Shown piece after piece: positions 15,538 to 24,148 of a stretch of DNA of 64,000 bases. The stretch lies in contig DASZZM010000104.1 in assembly GCA_035544895.1 (NCBI GenBank), positions 1-64,000 of the forward strand, given 5' to 3'. The stretch is from JASLEW01 sp035544895 (GTDB lineage: Bacteria; Acidobacteriota; Thermoanaerobaculia; Multivoradales; UBA5704). Position numbers and translations under genes: made by a program. Every line of letters begins with the position of its first letter. Position 1 is the first letter of the stretch. The notes beneath the pieces are model-generated. The model was not told the DNA's origin. It did no database searches and worked only from the letters and a program-made list of their open reading frames with translations.

Positions 15538-16143
15538 ATGCGACCTGTGCATCTGTCTGTTTCTCGGCCCGCCCTTCCTCACGTCGTCCTTCTCGCCGTC
15601 GCCTGCTTCACCATCGGCGCCAGCTTGACGTCGGCTGCACCGGCTGCCGCGAGCTCGGGAGCGCCAGCCAGTCCGGTTTCGGCGGGCCAGGCCCCCGCGG
15701 CGAACCATGACCCGGCGGCCGGCCGCGCGGTCCCCGCGAGCCAGCCGGTCCTTGCCCCGCGGTCGTCTTCCGCCGCTCAGCCGGATCCCGCGGCTCAGCC
15801 AGCTCCCGCCTGCCAGTCGGTCCCCGCGGTGCAGCCGGCGCACGTGGTCCGTCCTGCCATGTCGAGCCAGCCGGCGCCGCCAAGCCGTCCGCAGCGCGCC
15901 CCCTTCGCGGCGCCGCCAAGTCCGCCCTTTGCGACCCCGGTGGCCGGCGAGATCGGCGGCAAGAAGACCCCGCTCGGCCCGGCCAGCCCGGCCGCCGGAA
16001 TGATCACCACGCCGTTCGTCTTCGCCTCGTGCGTGCAGCAGTGTTACAACGGCTGGAACGCATGTCTGAGGACCTACACCTACGAGTACTGCGCCGCCAC
16101 CTTCTATTGCGACTGTTTCTGCGGCGACCTGTGTAATCCTTAG
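15538..16143 (+). CDS. Secreted Ala/Pro-rich protein with eight-Cys C-terminal knot
   Basis: A 201-residue protein I do not recognise. Residues 1-34 form a signal peptide (VVLLAVACFTIGASLTSAAPA). A long low-complexity Ala/Pro/Gln/Ser linker (about 35-150) contains one stray Cys. The last 38 residues hold eight cysteines in the pattern C-x3-C-x6-C-x8-C-x5-C-x-C-x-C-x3-C with many aromatics. This suggests a small disulfide-bonded domain tethered by a flexible stalk. A purine-rich GGAGGT precedes the ATG. The function is unknown: a toxin, adhesin or matrix component are all possible. Confidence 0.7.
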   Translation: MRPVHLSVSRPALPHVVLLAVACFTIGASLTSAAPAAASSGAPASPVSAGQAPAANHDPAAGRAVPASQPVLAPRSSSAAQPDPAAQPAPACQSVPAVQPAHVVRPAMSSQPAPPSRPQRAPFAAPPSPPFATPVAGEIGGKKTPLGPASPAAGMITTPFVFASCVQQCYNGWNACLRTYTYEYCAATFYCDCFCGDLCNP

Positions 16144-16188
16144 TAGCGCGACGCCTGCGGTTGGGATCGAGTTTCATTCGCCGCGCAG

Positions 16189-19100
16189 TCAGCGGATTCG
16201 CGCGAAGCTCACCTCGAAATGGATGTCGCTCTTGAGGCCCTCCCAGCCGTCAGGATATGCCAAGGCCAGCTTGATTTTCGCTCGTTGGCCGTTGGGGGAG
16301 ACGCCGCTCCACGGATCACCGACGACCTTGAACGAGAGATCGCCTGGCTCGAGATGCCTGGCGAAGCAAGGGATCGTGATCGGCACGTCGACGCGAAGAT
16401 CGGGCGCGTTGGGGCGGAACGTGCGCAGGAATTCCGCCGGCAACCCTATCTCGTCGATGTTGATCGAAGCGCGGAGATTGTAGGTCGAAACCTGCACCGT
16501 GATCTCAACGCTCTCGGGAGAGACGTTGACGCCATCGACCAATTCGAGGGGAGCAATGATCACGGCCTTGTCTCCTGCGAGTTTTCCCTGTATGTGCGCG
16601 AATTCGGCTCCCCGGACCTGCACGGTGCTCACCTCGGCCACCTTCTCTCTCATTCCGCTGATGTTCGCCAGCGTCGGCGCGTACTGGAGTCTGTCGAACG
16701 CACAGTTGGCACCGGAGCGGAGGGTGAAAGGCTTGAGGTCGATGGGCACCGAAAGGTTCTGCACGTAGTCCAGCAGCAGCCTGTGCGTGCGTTGGATGAA
16801 AGGATCGGCCAAGATCTCGCCTTGAAATCGGGATTGAAGAGCATTGAAGTAACTTTCAGCCTTGGCGTAATCGGGCCTGCTCTTCCTGAGCGAGCTCTCG
16901 ATGAGGGCGGTGTGTAGAAGGATTCGATGGTAGGCGAGCATCCCCTCTTCGCGTTCGTAGGCTCTCTCGAGATACGGCAGGGCCTTGTCGGCGGGATTGA
17001 GCCGGTCTGGAGGCGGCGCTCCTATGCGTCTCAGATAGGTCAAACCGATGGCCTCATTGGCATAGGGGGCGAGGTCGCCGCCGTGCTCCGCGACTTTCTT
17101 CAGCTGTTCCAGCGCGTGAGAGAGCGTCCGGGCGCCGCCCACCGCGATGTAACGGCACACCTCCTCAGAGGCCATGAGGACTTCATCGCCGCGCTGCGCG
17201 GGATCGTCGGTTAGCTCGAAGATGAAAGGTTTCGACTCCACGACCTGACCTGTCAGGTCTCCGCGCAGACCGCGATAGACGCCGATGATGGAATAGGGCT
17301 CCGGCCGGGCCTGGAGAAACGAATAGCCGTCGACCGCGCAGAAGACCGGGACGTAAGCTTTGATCGGCGCGTCCTTGCGGAGCGACCGCTGCTCCCCCGA
17401 GGCCTCATAGCTGAAATAGGGAACATATGTTTTGGCGCCGGCTACAGGATCGCCGATGATATAGGAGACGAAACCGTGGGCTGGATCGAGAAGCGGTATC
17501 GCATCGACGGGAGAGTCGCCGGTGTTGCGGAGAGTCGCCTTGAGCATCAGCGGCGTGCCGCGACGGATCTTTCTGGGGCCGCTGAGCTCGAATTCGACCT
17601 GTGTCGGGCGGTCTGGCGCGGCCGATGCCGCGGTCGTGGACGGGAGTGCCGGTCCGCCGCCTTCGACGACAAAGTTTCCCGAACGGCCGCTTCCATGCTT
17701 GTCGAAGCAGCAAGCATCCTGCTTGTTGGGATCGAAGGTCTGGAGCGTGGACATCGGCTGCTGCCTCGACAGTGCCGCACGGGTCAGCGCGGTCAGCCCG
17801 CTGTCTGAAAAACTGAAGTCCCAGAAAGTGGCTAGGCACCCGCTCTGGTTCATCAGTGTGGTGCCGGCAGTGTCGCCTTGGCAGTGGGCAAGCCCGAGAG
17901 CATGACCGAGCTCGTGCATCGAAGTCCGTAGGAGCTTGTCGGGATCCGGCAATAGCGCGGCGAAGACGGCAATCCCGTGAGATAAAGGCTGGTTGACCCG
18001 CACCCCGTAGAGGTCTTTTAAAGCCGTGCCCTCTTTTATCATGCCGGTCAGCACGAGGCCGCGCACGTACCAGTCGCCGTTCGCTACGGGCTGCTTCGGG
18101 TCGTCCTGGAAGAGGTCATACAGTGTCCCTTCGAGGATCCCCGGTTCGCGCCCGTCCCAGTCTACTTCGGGCCCTGGGAGCTTGACGGGTGGCCCGGAAA
18201 CGATGTCGAGGGCCAAGCCGCTGGGGCTGAAGGCCCGGCGCCAGGTGGCGAAGTCCCCTTCATGGCAGACGAGACCCGGAGGTTGGTGCGTGTCGTGCCA
18301 AGTGCCATGGAAGAGACCATGAAGGGTGTCGAGCCTCACGGTGAGGGCCTGGACAGGCACCTTGAAAGATATTTGCGAGCTCTCGACAACCTTCCCGCCA
18401 TCTCCTTTGTTGACCACGATGACGTGGTGGTCGCTCGGAGTGGCGCGCAGCTGCGAGAGTGGCACGAGGCCCACCAGGGCGCGCTCATAACAGTTCAGCA
18501 ATGGCTTTGAGGCGGCCACTTGCCGCTGGCAAAACCGATCGCCGCAGTAGGCCTCCAGCTCCTCGAGAATGCGGTCGTTGTCGTTTTTCATGCTGAAGCC
18601 GGCCGCGAACGTCTCGATCTCCCGGCCGTCGACCCGGATCGTGCTCTCGGTGTCGAAACCCGTGCCGTAGACCACGAGCTCGAGCATGCCGCGGTCGACG
18701 ACTTGGCCGGTCTGGTAGAAACCGACTTCCGCCACCGGCTCGAGCTCCGGCTTGGGACGGCTGCCACGGGAGGTGACCAGGAAGGCCCCGCGCATAGGGG
18801 TGCCGCCGCCCTCAAACTCGACGGTCACGGGGTACGGGGACGGACAGACCTCCAGGTCATAGGGCACGGTTACGAGGTAGGGCGCCGAGAATCCCCGCAC
18901 GGCGGCCGGCGAGTCTCCGAACCACACTCTCTTGATCCGCTTCCCTTCGTTCGTCTCCAGCCTGACGAGGGTACCAGATGGCCCGGTGTCGGGGGGTTCG
19001 CCGTGCAAAGCGATGCCGGACTTAAGCTTCACGCTTCCGGTGGGGAAGAACAGGGGCGGGCAGGCCAACAGGACGCCGAGGAATCGGCGGGAAAGGCGCC

Positions 19101-19191
19101 GGCAACAGCCCGCGGCGACGCGTTCGGCAGCTCGTATGACACCCCGCCGACAACGCTGCAGCCCGCTCCCGCTTCGCTTCCTGGCGCTCAT
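16189..19191 (-). CDS. Large exported matrixin-like metalloprotease
   Basis: A 1000-residue protein with a hydrophobic N-terminal segment (about 37-51) suggesting export. Residues about 170-200 look like an IPT/TIG immunoglobulin-like domain (VVYGTGFDTESTIRVDG). The metzincin zinc site HELGHALGLAH (H426, E427, H430, H436) is followed by LMNQS, a plausible Met-turn, so the catalytic centre appears intact. The C-terminal half is helical and then strand-rich, without a recognised domain. Its ATG overlaps the stop of the preceding exported protein (ATGA), making it the last gene of an operon headed by a CHAT protein. The substrate is unknown. Confidence 0.8.
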   Translation of the reverse strand: MSARKRSGSGLQRCRRGVIRAAERVAAGCCRRLSRRFLGVLLACPPLFFPTGSVKLKSGIALHGEPPDTGPSGTLVRLETNEGKRIKRVWFGDSPAAVRGFSAPYLVTVPYDLEVCPSPYPVTVEFEGGGTPMRGAFLVTSRGSRPKPELEPVAEVGFYQTGQVVDRGMLELVVYGTGFDTESTIRVDGREIETFAAGFSMKNDNDRILEELEAYCGDRFCQRQVAASKPLLNCYERALVGLVPLSQLRATPSDHHVIVVNKGDGGKVVESSQISFKVPVQALTVRLDTLHGLFHGTWHDTHQPPGLVCHEGDFATWRRAFSPSGLALDIVSGPPVKLPGPEVDWDGREPGILEGTLYDLFQDDPKQPVANGDWYVRGLVLTGMIKEGTALKDLYGVRVNQPLSHGIAVFAALLPDPDKLLRTSMHELGHALGLAHCQGDTAGTTLMNQSGCLATFWDFSFSDSGLTALTRAALSRQQPMSTLQTFDPNKQDACCFDKHGSGRSGNFVVEGGGPALPSTTAASAAPDRPTQVEFELSGPRKIRRGTPLMLKATLRNTGDSPVDAIPLLDPAHGFVSYIIGDPVAGAKTYVPYFSYEASGEQRSLRKDAPIKAYVPVFCAVDGYSFLQARPEPYSIIGVYRGLRGDLTGQVVESKPFIFELTDDPAQRGDEVLMASEEVCRYIAVGGARTLSHALEQLKKVAEHGGDLAPYANEAIGLTYLRRIGAPPPDRLNPADKALPYLERAYEREEGMLAYHRILLHTALIESSLRKSRPDYAKAESYFNALQSRFQGEILADPFIQRTHRLLLDYVQNLSVPIDLKPFTLRSGANCAFDRLQYAPTLANISGMREKVAEVSTVQVRGAEFAHIQGKLAGDKAVIIAPLELVDGVNVSPESVEITVQVSTYNLRASINIDEIGLPAEFLRTFRPNAPDLRVDVPITIPCFARHLEPGDLSFKVVGDPWSGVSPNGQRAKIKLALAYPDGWEGLKSDIHFEVSFARIR

Positions 19192-20126
19192 GGTGCGGTG
19201 AACAGTGCCTGAGGGCAGATCGGCCGGTCGTGGGCATCCGCGGCAGGCGGCGGGACATTCCCTGGCACGGGCCGATTTACGGAAAGGGGACGGCTTTGAG
19301 AAAGCTCGTAGTAGCGCTCGAAGTGATGAGCTCCTTCATGGGTCCTGTTCTCGAGGCAGACCCTGGGATCGACAGTCTCGTCCGTCCACCGGTCGCACAC
19401 GGCGAGGTTGAGCACCCATATCCTGACCGGTGCCGCGCCGACCGGCTGGAGCTGCAATGGAGGAGGAGTCTTGATCTTGGGCCGGAAAGGCGTCAGCGTG
19501 ATCGTCGAGCCGGTAACGACTTGCAGGGAAACCGTGGTCTCTTCGGCAAGCTTCTGGTGGTGGCCTCCTGGTTTCACGACGGTGTTGAGCGGAGCGAAGG
19601 GGACATCGACTTCGACTCCCGATCGCTTGATCCTCTCGGTTACCAATGCCTGGATGCCCGCAAACGACGCGCGGGCGGCCGCGGCATCGGTGTAGGGAGG
19701 GACGAACTGGGTCCTGAGCTTGAGGAAGTTGTCGTCGATCTTGGCGGTCTCGGCTGACACGCATTTTGACAGCTGGGCTACCTCGTCGAGCTTGATGTCA
19801 TCCGGCACCGCCTGCTGGCCGGTGACCGCGATGTCCATTCCAGTGAGCTCGCGGGCGCCATAGAGGTTCGGGTCGAATTTCATGTCCCAGGTCTGGTAGA
19901 GCGCGCTCATGGCGCTCAAGCTCTTGTCCGCCACGGAGTCACAGCCGCCGACGACGTTGGCGCACAGGAACACCAGAAGAGCTCTGTGCGGCGGAACGAC
20001 GTTACCATCGCTGGCGAAGTAGCGCTGGGTTGCATCCGGCACGACGACGGTTAGCCCCTTGTTCCCCGGTCCCGGCAGCACGAAAGCGGCCAGGCCCATG
20101 AAAACCATCTGCAGGACGAAATTCAT
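19188..20126 (-). CDS. Exported protein of unknown function in CHAT-matrixin operon
   Basis: A 312-residue protein with a signal peptide (MNFVLQMVFMGLAAFVLPGPG). I recognise no domain. It has four to five cysteines and a Pro-rich middle (KIKTPPPLQLQPVG). Near the C-terminus is THEGAHHFERYYE, which resembles but does not equal a metal-binding motif. It begins 37 bases after the CHAT gene with AAAGGAGAA before the ATG, and its stop overlaps the start of the matrixin gene. The tight packing suggests it works with both proteases, perhaps as substrate, inhibitor or chaperone. Confidence 0.75.
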   Translation of the reverse strand: MNFVLQMVFMGLAAFVLPGPGNKGLTVVVPDATQRYFASDGNVVPPHRALLVFLCANVVGGCDSVADKSLSAMSALYQTWDMKFDPNLYGARELTGMDIAVTGQQAVPDDIKLDEVAQLSKCVSAETAKIDDNFLKLRTQFVPPYTDAAAARASFAGIQALVTERIKRSGVEVDVPFAPLNTVVKPGGHHQKLAEETTVSLQVVTGSTITLTPFRPKIKTPPPLQLQPVGAAPVRIWVLNLAVCDRWTDETVDPRVCLENRTHEGAHHFERYYELSQSRPLSVNRPVPGNVPPPAADAHDRPICPQALFTAP

Positions 20127-20163
20127 CGCAGTTCTCCTTTCGGTTCAATGTTCACCAACGTTG

Positions 20164-23100
20164 TCAGATTGCTCCCCCCAGAACCTCGAAGGCAGCCCAT
20201 ACGGCAGGGGGCTCGCCGCGTCTCCACAGGGTGAGCTCGGCGCCGCGCAATGCCTGGAGGACTCCCTCTCCGGCGCGCAGCCGGCGGTGGAAGAGCACGG
20301 CGAGCCGGGAAGCGCCCTCGTCGTCGATGTCCCACAGTGTCGCCACCACCGCCGGGATCCCGGCGCCCAGGACCACCCGCGCCGGGCTCAAGGCCCCTTC
20401 GCTCGGCGACAGGAATCCGCGGGCGGTCCTGCAGGCGGACAGGAAGATCAAGCGGGCGTGGCGCGGATCGAGATCCTCGACGCGCAGCGGAGGCTGAGAC
20501 ACCTGTTCGCCCGCGAAGACAATCCCGTAGGATTCACGGACCTCGTCCGAGACCAGGGCGTGGGCCGCCACGTGAATGACGTCGGCATCGGCCGCCGCGG
20601 CGAGAAAGGCGGTCCGGTTCGCCGAGGACCCGAGCAGGAGACGGGCGCCGGGATAGAGGGAGGCGACCGTGATCGCTTCGTCCTGCGCCGCCCTGGTATC
20701 GCCGAGACCGGGTTGGCCGGGTGAAGCCAGCGTGGGATTGCCGAGAACGGCGGCCAGGCGAAGAGGAGTGGAAGACAGCGCGGCGAAGCGCTCCCTCAGC
20801 ATCAGGTACATCGTGGCGCTCGGCGCGACTCCGAGAGCGGCGCGGCCAACCAGCGGCTCGCCTGTCGAGCGGTCCACGAGGGCGGCGAAGGGGACCCGGT
20901 AGAGCGTCTTGTCGGGGACCACGATCAGCGCTGCCCTGCCGGCAAGGTCGGAGAGGAAGGGTCTTATCAGCAGGTCGAAGGCGCGGCGGGCAGCGGCTGG
21001 GAAGGCGCCGGAAGACCCGGAAGACGGTGTAGCGCCTTCGGCCGGCTCGCTTTCGGCCGCCGCGACGAGATGTTGCACCAGAGCCGTGAGCTCGGTCTCC
21101 GCCAGCTGGACCGTCACGAACCGGACGCCGCGGTCCGAGATCGACCAGGCCAGCAGCCGGCTCGGCAGGACAGCGTACTCGACGAGAAGGACGTCCGGCG
21201 GCAGGCGAGCCGCGATCTGGGCAGCAGTCATCGCGCCGATCGTCCGCCCCTGAGCAAGAGCTGACCGCTCACCGGGAGGGCGCCCATCGCGACAGGCCAG
21301 GGCGAGCAGGAGCTGGGCTCGGGCCCGCTCGGCGACGTCGAAGGCCGCGGCCGCCCGGCCCTGGCCGGCGTAGAAGCTCACCGCTTCGTCGAACAGCCGC
21401 CGTCCCTGGTCGAGGAAAAGCGAGCGCAGCGCCGAGGTCCCCATCTCCCGGCTCTGCCGTTCCAGTGAGGATACTGCCGCCCCGAGGTCGGCCTCGGCTT
21501 CCGCGCGCCGGCCAAGGGCGCCAAGCGCACGCGATCTCTCGAGGTAGAGCTTCGAAAGATCGAGATAGTAATGGGTTTCCGTATAGATCGAGAGAGCGGC
21601 GGTAAGGGAACCGACCGCGGCCGCGGGCTGGCTGGCGAGCTCCATCTCGCCTTGCACGGTCAGGATCTCGCCCTGGACGTCACGCCGGACCTCGGGATCT
21701 GCGGCCAACCGCAGCTGATCTCGCGCCTCCTCGAGATCCTTCCTGGCCAGGTCGAGCCGCTGCAATGACGCGAGCATTGCCGCGCGGCGTCGCAGTGCCA
21801 GCGCCAGGACGTCGGGCCGCCGCAGGCTTCGCGCCATGGCGATCACCTCATCCTGGAATGCCAGTCCGGTGGCGGGCGCACCGGCCTCGGCCACCGCCTC
21901 GGCAAAGTCTTTCAGGATGTTGTAGCGACGCCGCGAGTCGGCAAACGCATCGACTTTGGCGAGGGCCGCGAGGCGAAAGCGCCAAGCGCTTCTCTCGTCT
22001 CCGAGAGCGCTGTAGTTCTGCGCCAGCAGATCGAAGACCGCGGCAAGGTTCTCTTGCTCCCCGGTCGCAAGGAATCGAGAGGCAGCAGCGTCGTAAGACG
22101 ACAATGACTCGGTCAGCCTTCCTTGCACGACGGCGATGAGCCCATCCATCCAGTGCACTCTGCCCAGCAGGTTGAGGTAGCGCACGGCGTCCGGAAGGCC
22201 GCGCAGGCGCGCCAGGCGCTGCTTGGCCGACGTGTAATCGGCGCGTTGATAATCGCAAACCGCAAGATAGAAAGCGGCCCATCTCGAAAAGGGGCTGTGG
22301 GCGCGCTGGAGCAGCGGCTCGGCGGTGGCGAGGAGATGTCGTGCCGCCGTGAAGCGGCGATCCTGATACGAGCTCAGCCCTCTGCCGAATTGCCGGTGGC
22401 CGCGCACGAGATCATCACACCGATCGAGGGATGACGGACCGGTTAGGGAAGCTCGCGCTGTACGGGGTGGCGAACGGGTGCCCGTCGAGCACTCGTCGAT
22501 CGCCGCCACCGCGTCTCTGAGCATCAGGTCGCCGGTGATGGCGGCGAGCGCTGCTCCGATGCTGCGCGCCTTCGCCAGCGCCGGCGCGGCGACAGAGGAC
22601 CGCTGCGCTCCCGCGCCGTCCGCCCACTGGGTCAAGAGCTCCTCTTCCGCGTATTGGCGCGCCCGCTGCCGGAGGTCGCGGCACAGCCGGGAAGCCGTGC
22701 CCACATCTCCCGCCGCGGCCGCTGCCTCGAGCACCGGGCGGTTCTGGTCCCAGAGAACCGTGGGCATGGCGCGGTGGAGCGCCGCTGCTCGGCGCCTCGC
22801 CTCCGAGGCCCAGGGAGAGTCCTGGTCGCGAGCGAGATAACTTGCCCAGGCTGCCGATGCCACGGAGGCGGGGGCCAGCTTCTCGAGCGCCAGGGCTCGG
22901 TTGAAGACAGCCTCGAGCGGCGGACTGGCTGCGGTTGAGGCGCGATCTGCCAGAGCCAGCGCCTTCAACAGGAGGTACGGGTCACGCTCGAGGCGGGCGA
23001 GCTCCAGATAAACAGCGCTGAGGTCTGTGGCCAACGAGCTGCTTGCCGGATGACTCTGTAAGGCATCCTCGAGCAGCCTGGCCGCGGCGCGGGGGCGGTG

Positions 23101-23451
23101 GGCGATGAGCCTGAGCGCCGCCAGATCGGCGGCAGCCTGGGCGGAAGGCTGACGGCGAGCGGTGAGCTCGATTGAGCGCGCGGCTTCCAACAGCCTCCTC
23201 CTGTCGGGGGGCCTGGAGGCGGAATGGCCGCGGGACAGGGCAGACGCGAAGCCTCCGGTCAGCCGTCCTTCGCAAAGCCTCTCCGCTCCGATAGCCGCGA
23301 TCAACCTTGCCCGGTTGCCGGAGGCGATGCCAGGGACGGAAGGAGCCCGAGGAGTGGTGCCTGCGAGAATCACCGCCATCACGGCGATGGCCAGCCAACG
23401 CGGCCAATGAAGCCACTGGCGGGGAGTAGCTGGAGCCGATCGTCGGAGCAT
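20164..23451 (-). CDS. Exported TPR protein with C-terminal CHAT protease domain
   Basis: About 1095 residues. A membrane/signal segment (WLAIAVMAVILAG) is followed by roughly 700 residues of helical repeats with TPR periodicity, then a CHAT (caspase-like) domain over the last 300. The catalytic dyad is visible: His in IHVAAHAL (about 964) and Cys in LIFLSACRTARG (about 1007), with the conserved GAGIPAVVATLWDIDD block after it. CHAT domains are Cys proteases (the separase/gingipain fold group). I use ATG 23451: the upstream ATG at 23514 lies in a TATAAT box and would leave no leader. First gene of an operon with an exported unknown and a matrixin. Confidence 0.85.
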   Translation of the reverse strand: MLRRSAPATPRQWLHWPRWLAIAVMAVILAGTTPRAPSVPGIASGNRARLIAAIGAERLCEGRLTGGFASALSRGHSASRPPDRRRLLEAARSIELTARRQPSAQAAADLAALRLIAHRPRAAARLLEDALQSHPASSSLATDLSAVYLELARLERDPYLLLKALALADRASTAASPPLEAVFNRALALEKLAPASVASAAWASYLARDQDSPWASEARRRAAALHRAMPTVLWDQNRPVLEAAAAAGDVGTASRLCRDLRQRARQYAEEELLTQWADGAGAQRSSVAAPALAKARSIGAALAAITGDLMLRDAVAAIDECSTGTRSPPRTARASLTGPSSLDRCDDLVRGHRQFGRGLSSYQDRRFTAARHLLATAEPLLQRAHSPFSRWAAFYLAVCDYQRADYTSAKQRLARLRGLPDAVRYLNLLGRVHWMDGLIAVVQGRLTESLSSYDAAASRFLATGEQENLAAVFDLLAQNYSALGDERSAWRFRLAALAKVDAFADSRRRYNILKDFAEAVAEAGAPATGLAFQDEVIAMARSLRRPDVLALALRRRAAMLASLQRLDLARKDLEEARDQLRLAADPEVRRDVQGEILTVQGEMELASQPAAAVGSLTAALSIYTETHYYLDLSKLYLERSRALGALGRRAEAEADLGAAVSSLERQSREMGTSALRSLFLDQGRRLFDEAVSFYAGQGRAAAAFDVAERARAQLLLALACRDGRPPGERSALAQGRTIGAMTAAQIAARLPPDVLLVEYAVLPSRLLAWSISDRGVRFVTVQLAETELTALVQHLVAAAESEPAEGATPSSGSSGAFPAAARRAFDLLIRPFLSDLAGRAALIVVPDKTLYRVPFAALVDRSTGEPLVGRAALGVAPSATMYLMLRERFAALSSTPLRLAAVLGNPTLASPGQPGLGDTRAAQDEAITVASLYPGARLLLGSSANRTAFLAAAADADVIHVAAHALVSDEVRESYGIVFAGEQVSQPPLRVEDLDPRHARLIFLSACRTARGFLSPSEGALSPARVVLGAGIPAVVATLWDIDDEGASRLAVLFHRRLRAGEGVLQALRGAELTLWRRGEPPAVWAAFEVLGGAI

Positions 23452-23512
23452 GACGTTTCTATGCCGAGGCGCCCAACCCGGCAGTTCGGAACGATCAGAA
23501 GAGCGACTTCTC

Positions 23513-23518
23513 ATTATA
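23513..23518 (-). promoter_or_regulatory. Candidate -10 box for the CHAT operon
   Basis: The minus strand reads TATAAT, a perfect sigma-70 -10 hexamer, about 60 bases before the CHAT start at 23451. The -35 region is weak, so the call rests mostly on the -10 and on its position in the divergent gap with the 23683 gene. Confidence 0.4.
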
Positions 23519-23682
23519 AGACGAACACCCGCTTGAAATTCGAGCGATGCGCCTGGGGCGCTCGCCGGAAACTCCGCCGCGAGGCTGGCCTGTGTCGCAA
23601 GAAGGCGTCGCCGGGAATTCTCATCTCCGGTCCGTCACCAAGGAAAAGCGCCACCGTTCAATGATGACCAAAGGAGAAAGCG

Positions 23683-24048
23683 ATGAGATCTTTCGACGTC
23701 TACCATCATCCCGAGCAAGGTTTCCAAGCTGTCAAAGTAGGCTTCTCGTGGCCGGGCTTGTTTTTCGGCGGGCTCTGGCTGCTCGCCAAGAGGCTCTTCA
23801 AGGTCTGGTTCTTGCTGGTCCTGGTGGGTTCAGCGGCCAGCGCGGTCGGGGCGGCGATGGATAATGACGCCATCCAGTCCGTGGCCGTGTTGATCCTCCT
23901 CGTCGTGGTGGGATTCCAGGGCAATTCCTGGAGGCGCGAGAACCTGGAGAAGCGTGGCTATTCCCCCCTCGGTACCGTCCAGGCAAGCGGCCCGGCGGCC
24001 GCAGTCGGGCAGGCGGCCCAGGCGTCGGGCCTGCTCAAGGCGGCTTGA
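23683..24048 (+). CDS. DUF2628-like small membrane protein
   Basis: A 121-residue protein that opens with a short soluble part (YHHPEQGFQAVKVGFSWPGLFFGGLWLL), the layout of DUF2628 proteins. Two or three hydrophobic helices (about 27-60 and 64-80) and a basic stretch (SWRRENLEKRGY) follow. The C-terminus is Ala-rich. The function of the family is not established. A good Shine-Dalgarno (AAAGGAGAAAGCG) precedes the ATG. It is divergent from the CHAT operon and convergent with the kinase gene. Confidence 0.75.
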   Translation: MRSFDVYHHPEQGFQAVKVGFSWPGLFFGGLWLLAKRLFKVWFLLVLVGSAASAVGAAMDNDAIQSVAVLILLVVVGFQGNSWRRENLEKRGYSPLGTVQASGPAAAVGQAAQASGLLKAA

Positions 24049-24148
24049 GGCGACCAGGGGCGAAGGCCGTCTCCTCGCTCGCCGGCTGCGCCCGCGGGCC
24101 GTCCGCGGGGCGCCGGCGTGCGAGGCGCAACCACTGTCTTGCGGCGGG

